Shown: in pieces, positions 42,585 to 52,330 of the stretch
Numbering within the stretch: position 1 is the first letter of the stretch
Layout of the letters: each line of letters begins with the position of its first letter
Assembly (NCBI GenBank): GCA_022925895.1
Contig: JAKSYS010000051.1
Span: forward strand, 1 to 64,000
DNA from: Fragilaria crotonensis
Lineage: Eukaryota > Bacillariophyta > Fragilariophyceae > Fragilariales > Fragilariaceae
Reading direction: 5' to 3'
DNA length: 64,000 nucleotides
Program-made: the position numbers and the translations under genes
Notes under the pieces: model-generated
Told to the model about the DNA's origin: nothing
Database searches by the model: none
The model's input: the letters and a program-made list of their open reading frames with translations, nothing else

Positions 42585-44046
42585 CTAGATTGGCCAGCAT
42601 TCGTCACTCGACTTGCCACTCTGTTTCCGCAAGTCGACAGCTGTTTGGGCAAAGTTACCAAGAAAATTGCATGCCACAGAGATGTTCCTTCTGACGACAA
42701 CCTCTCGTGCAAGTGGCAAAACGTCGAGCTTTCTGAGCAATGATTTGGTCCCAAACTGGAACAACAATCTGGTCGGGGATCATATTTTGGACTTTATCCA
42801 GCACCTGATCCAGTTTGAGAAATCCAGAGTCCAAGAGTCGATTGAGACCTTGGATGGCGTCACTTTGATTATATCGGTCAGGATCGAACCATTGCCTGTC
42901 AGCCTGTAGATTGATGCTGGACAGCAGCACAGCGGCCTTGCTACCCATGTTCTTTCTGGCTTGTAAAATCTTGGTCGCACAATCATCATAGTTAATGTCA
43001 GGCCTTTCAGCTCGCCAGTGGATCACATCAAAGTGAGAATTATTGGAAATTCCCATTAATCGCAGCAAATAGTCCACGCTATCGTAATGCTGACTTTCAA
43101 ACTCAAAATGGTCGGTTAGGATTGGTTCGATAAAGCGAGCAAGCACCAAGCGTTTTCGCTCGAATTTTGTATTGAGGAAACCACCTTGTCGATAATACTT
43201 GATATGAATCACCGTCGTGCCATTGTTGTATTGTAGCGCTTTTTCGATTGGGGCATTCACCTTCTCTTGGTACGTGTTCGTTACATTCCCGCAAACCTTG
43301 TCGGGAGATGGCGTCCCTCGTGGGAATTGAAGACATGTGGTAATAATAATTGGATTTTCCACTGCGAGCATGGTCTGATAATCCTCATAGGAAACAATGT
43401 GTGGGTGAAACCGACGGAGACGTCTCAAATCGTACACTTGTCCGAGTCGGTATTTGGCAACGTGACAGGTTCGCAACCGACCACCCTCAATACATGGTTC
43501 CACCACGGTTGCATTCAGTCGTTTGGCAACCATGAGAATTTCGGCGAGTGATATCCTCCAGGTTGCCATACCCTCTGAGAATTCCTGAACGTATATCCAC
43601 ACCGATGTGCCCTTTGGCTGGTACGATTCAATGGCACTGTTTTTCGAATCTTCTGGAAATGATTGATTCGAAGGTGGTGGGACATTGATAGTTGAATTCT
43701 CCACTCGTGAAGATTTAGCCTTGTGAATACGAATAGCTGGAAATGATTGTTTGGAATGCTGCATGTTGAGAGTCGGATTCTCCACTCGTGAGGTTGTAGG
43801 CTTTCGAATACGAATCGCTGGAAATGATTGATTAGGAGGTCGTACATGCAGAGTTGATTTCACCACTCCAGACGAGTTAGGTTCGTGAATTTGAACGTTG
43901 GTTTGCTCTATGACATCCGAAGTATCGATCGATCTAACGGTAACCGGGTCGTCTATTCTGTTCAAGCCAAGCTTCAGAACTGAGAGAATAACAGTAACGA
44001 TAAGCAATGCCATCATGAGCAGTCTTTTGCTCACTGAAACTCCCAT
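42585..44046 (-). CDS. Fucosyltransferase-like type II membrane protein, array copy 5, with repeated stem
   Basis: Starts at 44046 (MGVSVSKRLLMMALLIVTVI, membrane anchor). The stem is the longest in the array: three tandem units of about 34 residues, each of the form RVENPTLNM..KQSFPAIRIHK, so the stem grew by internal duplication. The catalytic domain carries EGMATWRISLAEILMVAKR, LNATVVEPCIEGGRLRTC, HFDVIHWRAERPDINYDDC and MIPDQIVVPVWDQIIAQKA. Near 42680 two bases seem missing in a GTGT step. As a result the last 35 residues (VACNFLGNFAQTAVDLR...ECWPI, to 42585) lie in a different frame from the first 460. The protein as read would end at 42655 without its conserved Cys-rich tail. Call: gene probably real, C-terminal frame uncertain. 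Confidence 0.72.
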
Positions 44047-44659
44047 TGTGGTAGTATACGATCATTCGAAGCTCGAAGCCCTCGAGATAACAAATGGGAT
44101 CTCAGGAGGGGTGCTACCGGTAGTTCCCACCAAATCCTGATGAACAGTGATCCAATGCTAACGATGCAGAAAAGCTCTCTTGCAAGAAATGACTGAGGTC
44201 TTGGCTTTGACGGATTTTGCACAGAGAAACGGTAGGGGATGCAATCTTCGCAGGTTGACGTATCTAGAACTGATCCAGCGAGCTTTGGCGTAAAGTTAGA
44301 ACGTCAGGATGTCACGATACGATCCTCAAGAGTACCGGTAAACCGAGCCAAGTCCTTGAATGCCGAGTCAATCCAGATCGAGACTTTCTCAATGAGTCAA
44401 TGAGGTTTGCAGTTTGCAGGCTGCAGGTGTATGCATTGAGGCTGTTACAGAGGCAGTCAAATGCCATATGAAGGCCAATGACACACCGTGCTGGACAATG
44501 GCCAACCAAACAGTTCTGCGCACTGGATGAGCATACTGGAGACTGGAGGCTGGAGAGATGAGTACGGCAGGTTCTGAGTGTGCTCCGAGTACTGTACACT
44601 GTACACGTATATTGTGTACTGTGTACTGTGTACTGTATACTGTATACCGATGTTCTCAG

Positions 44660-44980
44660 CAGAGACGGGAATTTCTGAAAATATCAAACCCATGGGTACC
44701 CACGTAAGGCTACGCTCACGGAAGTACCAGCCCAAACCCACCCAGAACCCATACGATCTACCAAGACCTACCCAAACCCACCCAAACCCAGTAGTTAGTA
44801 CTGGACTAGATGGCTCTACTACTACCGGTAGCAAACATCTACAGTCATTTTTTGCTATGATTTGCCGGCCCACCCAGACCCACCCATGAAATCCTGAGCT
44901 CACCCAAAACCCACCCTTAACCCAATGGGTTTGGGTGGGCCGTGGGTTTGGGTGGGCTGGGTTTGAAATTCCCGTCTCTG
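44660..44980. mobile_element. hAT-type MITE with perfect 8-bp target duplication
   Basis: 321-bp element with exact 16-bp inverted ends CAGAGACGGGAATTTC, flanked by GTTCTCAG on both sides (44652-44659 and 44981-44988). The interior is packed with ACCCACCCAAACCC on one strand and GGGTTTGGGTGGG on the same strand further on, so each strand has G-rich runs that could form quadruplexes or a long hairpin. No coding capacity. It lies between array copies 5 and 6. It shares the 8-bp duplication size with the 19323 MITE, but its ends (CAGAGACGGG) represent a different family. Confidence 0.9.
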
Positions 44981-45433
44981 GTTCTCAGTTCTCTGAGTAC
45001 GGACAACTCGTATGCTACCGTCCAGTACTTGTACGGAGCGGATGCAGTCATCAGTCATCGGTCATCGCCATTCACAGAATCCGCGCCACTACCGGTAGCA
45101 TAGAGAAGCGACATCCAGTGTGACAGTATCGTACTCATGGTATTAGGAGGTACAGTACCGTGCGACACAATTCATCCCCCATCTACCGGTAGGACAGTTC
45201 GTGAGTCTGCATTCTATGATATTGGCTGGTGATGTATCGCATAGATATAGCATATAGCATACATGTGTATATATGAGGTTGACGCCAAAGAGACTATTTT
45301 TGTCCTTACGCGACTAACAGCATTATGCATTGTGAAGTATGAGGCCGGTCTTTGCCATTTTTCACCACGATTCTTGTGCTCACACAAATACTCTTTCGTT
45401 GCTCGCAGGCCTGACCAGGATGGAAGAACACCT

Positions 45434-46115
45434 TTAAGTCGGCCAGCACTCATCGCTTGATTTGCCATGACTTTGTCGTATCCCAATGGCCATTTGGTCA
45501 TAGTTTCCAAGATAGTTGCACTGCACACGGGCAGCTTCTCGCTGACGACAGCCTTTCGTACATGTAACAAATCTCTTGGCTTTGAGTGCAATAATTTGGT
45601 CCCATACAGCAATTACCACCGTGTCTGGGAGGTGCATGTCATGACGTTTGTCAAGGGCCTGATCCAACTTGTACATGCCAGCTTCTGCCAGTCAGTTGAG
45701 ACTCTGAATCACTTGTCCCTGTCGATAGGGAATAGACCATTGCAATGCAGCATGCCGATTGAGGCTTGACATCAAAACAGTAGTGTTACTCTTCATGGTA
45801 TATCTGGTTTGCAAGATATTGGAGGCACAATCATCATAATTAATGTTCGGCAATTCAGCTCGCCAGTGAATCACATCAAAGTCAGACTTGTGGGAGATTC
45901 CCATCTAGTGTAGTAGATTGTCAACTGTATCGTAATGGTGGCCCGTAAAGTCAAAGTACGTCGAGAGGATTCATTCGATGAAACGAGGACGGACCAAACG
46001 GTTTCGTTCAACGTTTGTATTGCGGAAGCCACTCATCCTTGATATGAATCACTGTTGTGCCGTGGACTTTTTGTAGCGCTTGATCCAGGAGATGGTTGGA
46101 TGACACCTGTAACAA
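45434..46115 (-). pseudogene. Fucosyltransferase-like array copy 6, C-terminal half only
   Basis: Only the second half of the family protein remains: from about the HYDTVDNLL segment through SDFDVIHWRAELPNINYDDC, MYKLDQAL, LPDTVVIAVWDQIIALKAK and GKSSDECWPT at 45434. There is an in-frame stop before MGISHKS and a frame change near 45680. The anchor, stem and first catalytic blocks are absent, cut at the breakpoint near 46112 where copy 7 begins. The sequence belongs to a distinct subtype (type B, with copies 8 and 10) marked by PYRQGQ and LDQALDK in place of the type-A residues. Confidence 0.8.
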
Positions 46116-46133
46116 ATGTTCGGTTCAGCAGCC

Positions 46134-47292
46134 CTATATTGGCCAGCACTCGTCACTCGACTTGTTATGTTCGTTTCGCCAATCAACTGCCGTCTGGGCA
46201 AAGTTCCCAAGATGGTTGCATGTTACACAGGGATTCTTCGCCCATTGACAATACCTCGTACACGTGGCAAAGCGTCTGGCCTTTTGCGTAATAATTTGGT
46301 CCCAAATTGCAAGTACAACCTTGTCTGGGATCGTGTCTTGGACTTTATCAAGCACCTGATCCAAATTGTGAAAGCCTGAGTTCAAGAGCCGATCAAGACT
46401 CTCGATGGCTTCACTTTGATTGTTCGAAGTGTACCATTGCATGTCCGGTTGCCGACGAATGCTCGACAGCAAAACAGTATTGTTGCTATTCATGGCTTCT
46501 CTGGTTTGCATAATCTTGGTGACACAATCGTCGTACTGCATGTTCCCTGTTTCACCTCGCCAGTGAATAACATCAAAGTCAGAAGTGTTGGAAATTCCCA
46601 TGAATCCCAGAACCTGATCGACCACTTGATAATGCTGACGTTCGAAAGCAAAGTATGTGGCGAGTATGGATCCAGTCGTTTCGAAATCCGCCAGCCTTTC
46701 GTCCTCGACTCTCGTTCTGTGGAAACCACCTCGTCGATAGAATTTGATATGAATAACCACAGTCGTTCCGTTGTTCTGTTGCAGGGCCATGTCAAGAGGA
46801 GCATTCACTCTCTCTTTATACCAATTACTAATGTTGCCACAAAGTTCGCTGGGAGGAGGATATCCCTTTGGGTCTTGTATACACATCGACACAATGAATG
46901 GGTTCTGGACTGCAAGCATGGACAGGTAATCAGCAAATGATACAATGTGTGGATGAAATTGTCGGATTTGTCTCATATCGTAAACTTGATTCAGCCGATA
47001 CGTGGAACCGTCACAAGTTCGTAAGCGCCCACGCAGTACGCAGGGCTCCACCAAAGTCGCATAGAGCTTCTTGGCCACCATGAGAATTTCAGCAAATGGT
47101 GAACATAAATCCAAAGTGACGTGCCCCCGGGCGGCTTGTCAGAATTTATAACACTGGCTTCCAATGATTGATAGGAAGGTGGTGGTGGCACATTGAAACT
47201 AAAATTCTCCACTCGTGAATAATTATGCTCTTGAATACGAATTGCGGTCTGCTCAATGTCGGCCGAAATTGCGATTGATATTTCACTTACTC
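46134..47292 (-). pseudogene. Fucosyltransferase-like array copy 7, 5'-truncated
   Basis: From the stop at 46134 up to about 47100 the coding sequence is intact and very close to copy 9 (GRLRTCDGSTYRLNQVYD, FYRRGGFHRTRVEDERLADF, DFDVIHWRGETGNMQYDDC, GKSSDECWPI). Near 47095 a deletion of about 30 bases removes the start of the catalytic domain (the EGMATWRIS block), shifting the frame. The stem (47212-47110) lies upstream in another frame. At 47292 the homology stops, so the membrane anchor is missing and unrelated DNA follows. Therefore it is dead, though its 3' two thirds are nearly unchanged, which indicates recent duplication. Confidence 0.82.
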
Positions 47293-47873
47293 AGCCGCAG
47301 CATCGCCTCAGGTCCTGAAGACGGGATTCGACTCATTCCCACCGTCGACAAAGCTCTCGTCGATTTGAGTTTGTTCTGCTGTGTGGTTAGCTGTCCTTGT
47401 ATGGCTGTGTCTGCCTCTGGCCTAGTCAGGCTACGGTTGCTGCTGGGGTAATTCCGAATGCATTCAATCTCATCGTCGGCACGCTTACCTCTGTCGACTG
47501 TAAATGTGTTACATAATGCTTCGTGACGTCGGAGGACTTGGCCACTTAGGAGAAAAATCCGCCTGTACAAAACGTATGAACGCCTACCTCGTGCTCCTCG
47601 AACCTGAAACCAGCCATATAAAGACTAATCATCACGTTTGTTCATCATCATTCATCTGGTAGTTTGCGTTCTCCCTTCTTTTGGATTGCGACCTTTGTAG
47701 GTGAGTTGGATATGGCGTTTCATGTACACCTGTGGTACTTTTCCCTTCTTAATCAAAGGGCTCCTGTGGTATCATTTTCTTTAAGTTAAGGATTTCCTAT
47801 CTAATTTGAACCCTGGCCCCATAAGGACAAGCGAGAAACGCTCAGTCCATTCCCCTGCTCCACTTTTGCTGAT
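47293..47873. other. Spacer between duplication block 1 and the kinase gene
   Basis: No gene confidently recognised. A 95-codon minus-strand open frame (47570-47283) begins just beyond the truncation point of copy 7, with no known motif. It may be part of whatever sequence replaced the gene's 5' end. Confidence 0.45.
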
Positions 47874-50495
47874 TTACAGAGATTCTCCCGATTTCTTCCG
47901 TTTCCTCGTCATGTTCCCCTGATAGCCTATGGCATGGAGCGCCCTCTCGATCTCCGGAGAGAACTTCCACGTCTCAAGAAGCTCCGTCCAAATCTTGCTG
48001 GTCTCTTCGAATCTGCAATTTCTGACGTCCTCCGTCACCGCTCGGTGATTTGAAAAGCCCGACCAGGGGACACATCCTTTGGATAGGCGTGCAACCGAGT
48101 ACACGAGCGATGCCAAGTCATGGTTCAGACAAGGCGTCCACCGTTTTGTCAGACCGAAGAGGGTATCATGAGCGTAAGGCGGACAGCCAACGAATCCCTT
48201 TACTTCTTTGTCGGTGCGACAGGCACAACCCCAGTCAATCAGCAACACTTTGAAGCAATTATCCTCAGGATTGACACCAGCAATGATATTCGACGGGCGG
48301 ACATCCAGGTGGGCCCAACCTTTACCATGGGCAAATTGGAGTGCGCTGTAGACTTCATTGAAAATGATTGCCAAGGCGTCACTCTGCCAAGAACCGCGCT
48401 TTTGGCTTGTCGATTGACCAATGAGACCTATCAATGGCAAGCACGGGAGAGACGAGAACTCGCATCTGATTTGTATATCCAGAGTCTTGATGGAGTTGTC
48501 AGTATCGTACAGTTGAGGGATACTGCCGTGCCCGCGCAGATTCCGTAAAGCCTCAGCCTCTCCTTCGAGAGACTTCTTCATTCGGTGCGACTTCGGCACC
48601 TTGACGAATGCATCGTCTCTGCCATTTATGTCCAGTTTCAACACATGCGAAAAGGCTCCAGATCCCAAATAGAAACCCAACTTTATTGGCTCAGCATTGT
48701 TCGAGCGCATAGAGCAACTATCACTACCGGTAGTGTCTTTCATGCTTGCAAACAGAGATTTACCCACACTCGGTTGAGCTGACATCAGCGTGCGAGCAAG
48801 GAGGCGAAAACCTGCAGGCAGAGCGTGCTGTTCGTCTACAGCCTCGAAAGAGGCCTCCACATCCTTCGCCTTTTCACCGAAAAGCTTCTCTCTAGTAACT
48901 TTGTCGAAGAGCGGCACCCGTGCCGTTCGCCGTGTAGTGACTTTCACAAGGTCGGTTCCCACACCAGAGAGTTCGAGAACAATGACAGCGACGGATCCCA
49001 TGGTAAGTTCAAGGCCAAAGAGTGTACAATCCTCGCCAATCCCCACAAAATCGAAGGAGAACATGGCTCGCTTGGCCAAGTGTCCGATCAATTGATTCTG
49101 CGCCTCCACCAGAAGACAGTTGATTTTGGTGGTCTTGCGAGCGGTTGGCTTGATCTCAATTGGAACACCAAGCATTGCAGGTAGGATAGCCAATAAGTAC
49201 TCTTCCACATTCGATGCTACAACCACGTCAATGTAACGAGCCCGACGATTTTCAATTCTTGGAATCCCTTGCTCACGGGTTATATGCTGATCAAGGTCAA
49301 GTAACCGCGTCATTTGGAACATGATTGCATACAAAATCGGTTGCACCCCTTCGCTTTCCTGAGCTACGAGGCCAGGTGTAAAGAACTCTGCCGTAGATAA
49401 CTCCGAAATAGGCTCGTCGCCGACGTTCCATCCAATAATACCTTTGACTGTTTTATCAATCTTGAAGTGGTAGTCCGTATCGACAGCATCTAACCTTGAC
49501 GCCATTCCAAAAATGCGTTTAATATACGCGTAGAACTTATCAAGTAAATCCTCGTGATTTTGTGAAAGACTAGGAAGAAAGTGAGCCTCGTCCAATTCCA
49601 TTGCAGATGGACGGCACAATCTGTCAAACTTTGACGGGGTGGGCTGCGGCGTGGTATCGAATCTAGTCTCTGAAAGGCCGTCCGCAGTGTCTACAGTACT
49701 TTCGCCTGTTACGACGGCAGTTTCGTTGCCAGCAGTCTTCAATGCTCCCAAGAGGGACTGGACCTCACTGTGTTTGGTGGCAACAAGCGTGGCTTTGTCG
49801 ATAACACACTTGGCATCTTTGGAAACCAACCTGGCATCTTTGGCGACAAGGTCGGCATCTTTGGAAACCAACCTGGCATCCTTAACAAGAATCTCAGCTC
49901 GCAGATGCTGCACCACGTCATCCCGACTGGAAGAACAATGTTTCATTACAGTGTCGGCATGCACTTTCTTAGCCTCGGCATGTACTTTCTCAGCCTCGGC
50001 ATGTGCCTTCATAACTGCTGAATGCTCCATCTTGGCAGCCTCGTGTGCTGCCTTGCTTGTGAGGAAGGACTCGCAACTTTCCTTCAGCTCGGCGATGGCT
50101 TCGCATGTAGTGCAGGTACACTTCTCGCCGCGAATGGTCGCACATCGAAACCCGAAGGAGTCTTCAGCAAAACGTTCTGGTTTCTCATGCTGGAGCCATT
50201 GCTGTATCACACTCGCCAACTTTGTAAACTGAACAATGTTCTCGCGCAAACGAGAGGTGAATGAGTACACGGAACGGGAACTCGCCTCAGATGGCAATTC
50301 CTCCGACTGCGTCGCTGTGTTGAATCGCTCTGCGAGGTCACGCTCCATTTGTTGCTCCTGTTGTAGAGTGGCGTCGCCGTGGCTAAGAGAAATTACGTCG
50401 ACGTCCATCTGATCTTGTCTTCTGTACAATATGACGAGAAAAGAATGCGATTCTGTGTGCGATTGAAATGACGATGTGAGATGGTGATGATGCAA
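47874..50495 (-). CDS. PD-(D/E)XK nuclease-like plus protein kinase two-domain protein
   Basis: 873 codons in one frame. The Met at 50408 (MDVDVISLS) is a likelier start than 50495, because the first 29 residues are His-rich and lack conserved features. Residues 90-260 are helical with short repeats (AEAEKVHAEAKKVHA; KDARLVSKDADLVAKDA). Residues 420-490 contain IDVVV, PIEIKP and EAQNQLIGHLAK, the D...ExK...Q pattern of restriction-like nucleases. Residues 605-860 form a protein kinase: GSGAFSHV loop, FVKVP Lys, GEAEAL Glu, HLDVRPSN catalytic loop, IDWG for DFG. Nuclease-like plus kinase pairings are known from Crinkler-type eukaryotic effectors and selfish-element proteins. Whether this protein is an effector, a defence factor or an ordinary signalling kinase cannot be told. 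It sits between the two halves of a duplication in an otherwise uniform array. Confidence 0.75.
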   Translation of the reverse strand: MHHHHLTSSFQSHTESHSFLVILYRRQDQMDVDVISLSHGDATLQQEQQMERDLAERFNTATQSEELPSEASSRSVYSFTSRLRENIVQFTKLASVIQQWLQHEKPERFAEDSFGFRCATIRGEKCTCTTCEAIAELKESCESFLTSKAAHEAAKMEHSAVMKAHAEAEKVHAEAKKVHADTVMKHCSSSRDDVVQHLRAEILVKDARLVSKDADLVAKDARLVSKDAKCVIDKATLVATKHSEVQSLLGALKTAGNETAVVTGESTVDTADGLSETRFDTTPQPTPSKFDRLCRPSAMELDEAHFLPSLSQNHEDLLDKFYAYIKRIFGMASRLDAVDTDYHFKIDKTVKGIIGWNVGDEPISELSTAEFFTPGLVAQESEGVQPILYAIMFQMTRLLDLDQHITREQGIPRIENRRARYIDVVVASNVEEYLLAILPAMLGVPIEIKPTARKTTKINCLLVEAQNQLIGHLAKRAMFSFDFVGIGEDCTLFGLELTMGSVAVIVLELSGVGTDLVKVTTRRTARVPLFDKVTREKLFGEKAKDVEASFEAVDEQHALPAGFRLLARTLMSAQPSVGKSLFASMKDTTGSDSCSMRSNNAEPIKLGFYLGSGAFSHVLKLDINGRDDAFVKVPKSHRMKKSLEGEAEALRNLRGHGSIPQLYDTDNSIKTLDIQIRCEFSSLPCLPLIGLIGQSTSQKRGSWQSDALAIIFNEVYSALQFAHGKGWAHLDVRPSNIIAGVNPEDNCFKVLLIDWGCACRTDKEVKGFVGCPPYAHDTLFGLTKRWTPCLNHDLASLVYSVARLSKGCVPWSGFSNHRAVTEDVRNCRFEETSKIWTELLETWKFSPEIERALHAIGYQGNMTRKRKKSGESL

Positions 50496-50499
50496 GTTG

Positions 50500-50904
50500 A
50501 TAGAACGTGATGGATGGGACCTCGCTCAATTAACTATATGCTCATGGTCTTATGGATGAATTAACAGTTGTTGGAGCTGCAGTACTTGTACCTTGTACAA
50601 TAAAGCGTACAATCGAAGTACAATCGTACTTGTACTCGTCCAAGTGCTACAGGTGTATGGCGTAGGATCTGTTTCATGCGTTACGGCACAGTTACGCAAC
50701 CATTGTAAGCGGAGTACAAGTACAGGTACTCGTACTTCAAGTCTGTAAAGCCGTACTCGGAGTACAGTACCTGGTACAAGTATGTACCAGGCATGTGCTG
50801 CGAGCACATGGGCGTTCTGGCCACAAAGACAGTATGGTACGCATACTATAGTGTGATTCACAGAATCACAGTACCAGGTACTGTACCGTACATTCGAACT
50901 ATTG
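50500..50904. other. GTAC-rich intergenic DNA upstream of the kinase gene
   Basis: Dense in GTAC-containing palindromes (GTACTTGTAC, AGTACAAGTACA, GGTACCAGG). No gene. Probably includes the kinase promoter. Confidence 0.5.
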
Positions 50905-51173
50905 ATCCATGTGTGTCTGCATTCTATTGGCTGCTGTACCCCACCTACCGAACGAGGAACTGGGACTGATGAACACGGTGATTCCGATGAAAGTATCTGG
51001 TTGTCCGTACGTGACTATCTGTATTATTATATGCGAATTTCATGTATTACCCGTTCATTGAAAATTTTCACCTCAAGATTCTCGTGCTCACGCACACTCT
51101 ATCGCTCCTTGCAACCATACATGCGACTGAATTGCAGTGTCTGGCCAGAACAGACCACGATGGATCAACACCT

Positions 51174-52305
51174 CTAAATCGGCCAGCACTCATCGCTTGA
51201 CTTGCCACGACTTCGTCGAATGCCGACGGCCATCTGGGCGTAATTTCCAAGATAGTTGCACGATGCACAGGCAGCGTTTCGCTGACGACAGTTTCTCGCA
51301 CAGGTGACAAATCCCGTAGCTTGGAGTGCCATAATTTGATCCCATACAGCAATCACCACCGTGTCTGGGAGGAGCATGTCATTACTTTTCTGCAGGGCCT
51401 GATCTAACTTGTACATACATGCCGGCTTGTGACAGTTGTGGGAAACGAATATCGCCCGGAGGAGATACTTCATGGACGTTGGAGTGCGAAAGAAAAGAAG
51501 TAACTTGGTAGCTCTTTCGTGGACGAAAGTGCTTGTTCTTTTATGTACATTGTGAGCTACAGTAGTACTAAGTAATTTAGCTCTATAAAAATGAAGCCAA
51601 CCTTGACACTTGTCGTGTTGCGTTTGCAGAAGGCGTTCTTTCGCAAGCGTTCACTTGGGTCAATTACTTCAATCGTCTGACGCCTGGGAAGGTTAGTTAG
51701 GTGATGGCGCATCAACAAGTAGATAGTTAGGTGATGTGCCATCACCGTGTTGCGACAAACACTCGAAAGAGAGGAAAGCCCTCTTTCACAAGAACAAATG
51801 CTGGTGCCTGAAGAACGCGGACCGAACGACGCGGTAGCACAGTCCAGTGCGATGGTGAGCCGGTCCGCTTCCAACACACCACATCAGTCGGTTGAGACTC
51901 TGACTGGCTTGTCCTTGTCGATACGGAATGAAGCATTGCAACGAAGCTTGCCGATTGAGCCTTGGCATCAAAACAGTAGTGCTGCTATTCACGGCATCCC
52001 TGATTGGCAGGATCTTGAAGGGACAATCATCGTAACGAATGTTGGGCAATTCAGCTCGCCAGTGAATCTCATCAAAGTCAGACTTGTGGGAGATTCCCAT
52101 CGAGTGCAGCAGCTTGTCTACTGCATCGTAAATGGTGGCCCGTAAAGTCAAAGTACTTCGAGAGGATTCATTCCATGAAACGAGGACGTACCAAGCGGTG
52201 TCGTCCAACGTTTGTGTTGCGGAAGCCACTCATGCTTGATATTCATCACTGTTGTGCCGTGGACTTGTTGTAGCGCTTGATCCAGGAGATGGTTGGATGA
52301 CACTT
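51174..52305 (-). pseudogene. Fucosyltransferase-like array copy 8, truncated and interrupted
   Basis: Type-B half gene, sister to copy 6. The part from SDFDEIHWRAELPNIRYDDC to PYRQGQASQSLNRL lies at 52229-51885, and the C-terminal part (MYKLDQALQKSND, LPDTVVIAVWDQIMALQA, GKSSDECWPI) at 51435-51174. They are separated by a 447-bp insertion with LTR-like ends. As in copy 6, the first half of the gene is missing at a breakpoint near 52310. Confidence 0.82.
51437..51883. mobile_element. Possible solo LTR (fossil)
   Basis: A 447-bp insertion inside copy 8, defined exactly by comparison with copies 6 and 10. It begins TGTGG and ends CCACA (TG...CA, as in LTRs). It is flanked by ACAGT on the left and TCAGT on the right, a near-perfect 5-bp duplication, and has a TATA-like CTATAAAAATG near its middle. 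No coding sequence is seen. Family and age are unknown, but the insertion is younger than the duplication that made copies 6 and 8, because copy 6 lacks it. Confidence 0.5.
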
Positions 52306-52330
52306 GTAACATCTGTTCGGTTCAGCAGCG

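Larger units (their letters stand above)
45200..47292. repeat. Segmental duplication, block 1 (copies 6 and 7)
   Basis: Homologous, in the same order and orientation, to about 50905-53520. Both blocks contain a type-B half gene (copy 6 or 8) fused at the same breakpoint (46112-46134 and 52310-52331) to the 3' end of a type-A gene (copy 7 or 9). The shared sequence also includes the downstream flank (GTCTGCATTCTAT... and GCCAGCACTCATCGCTTGA). Confidence 0.85.
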
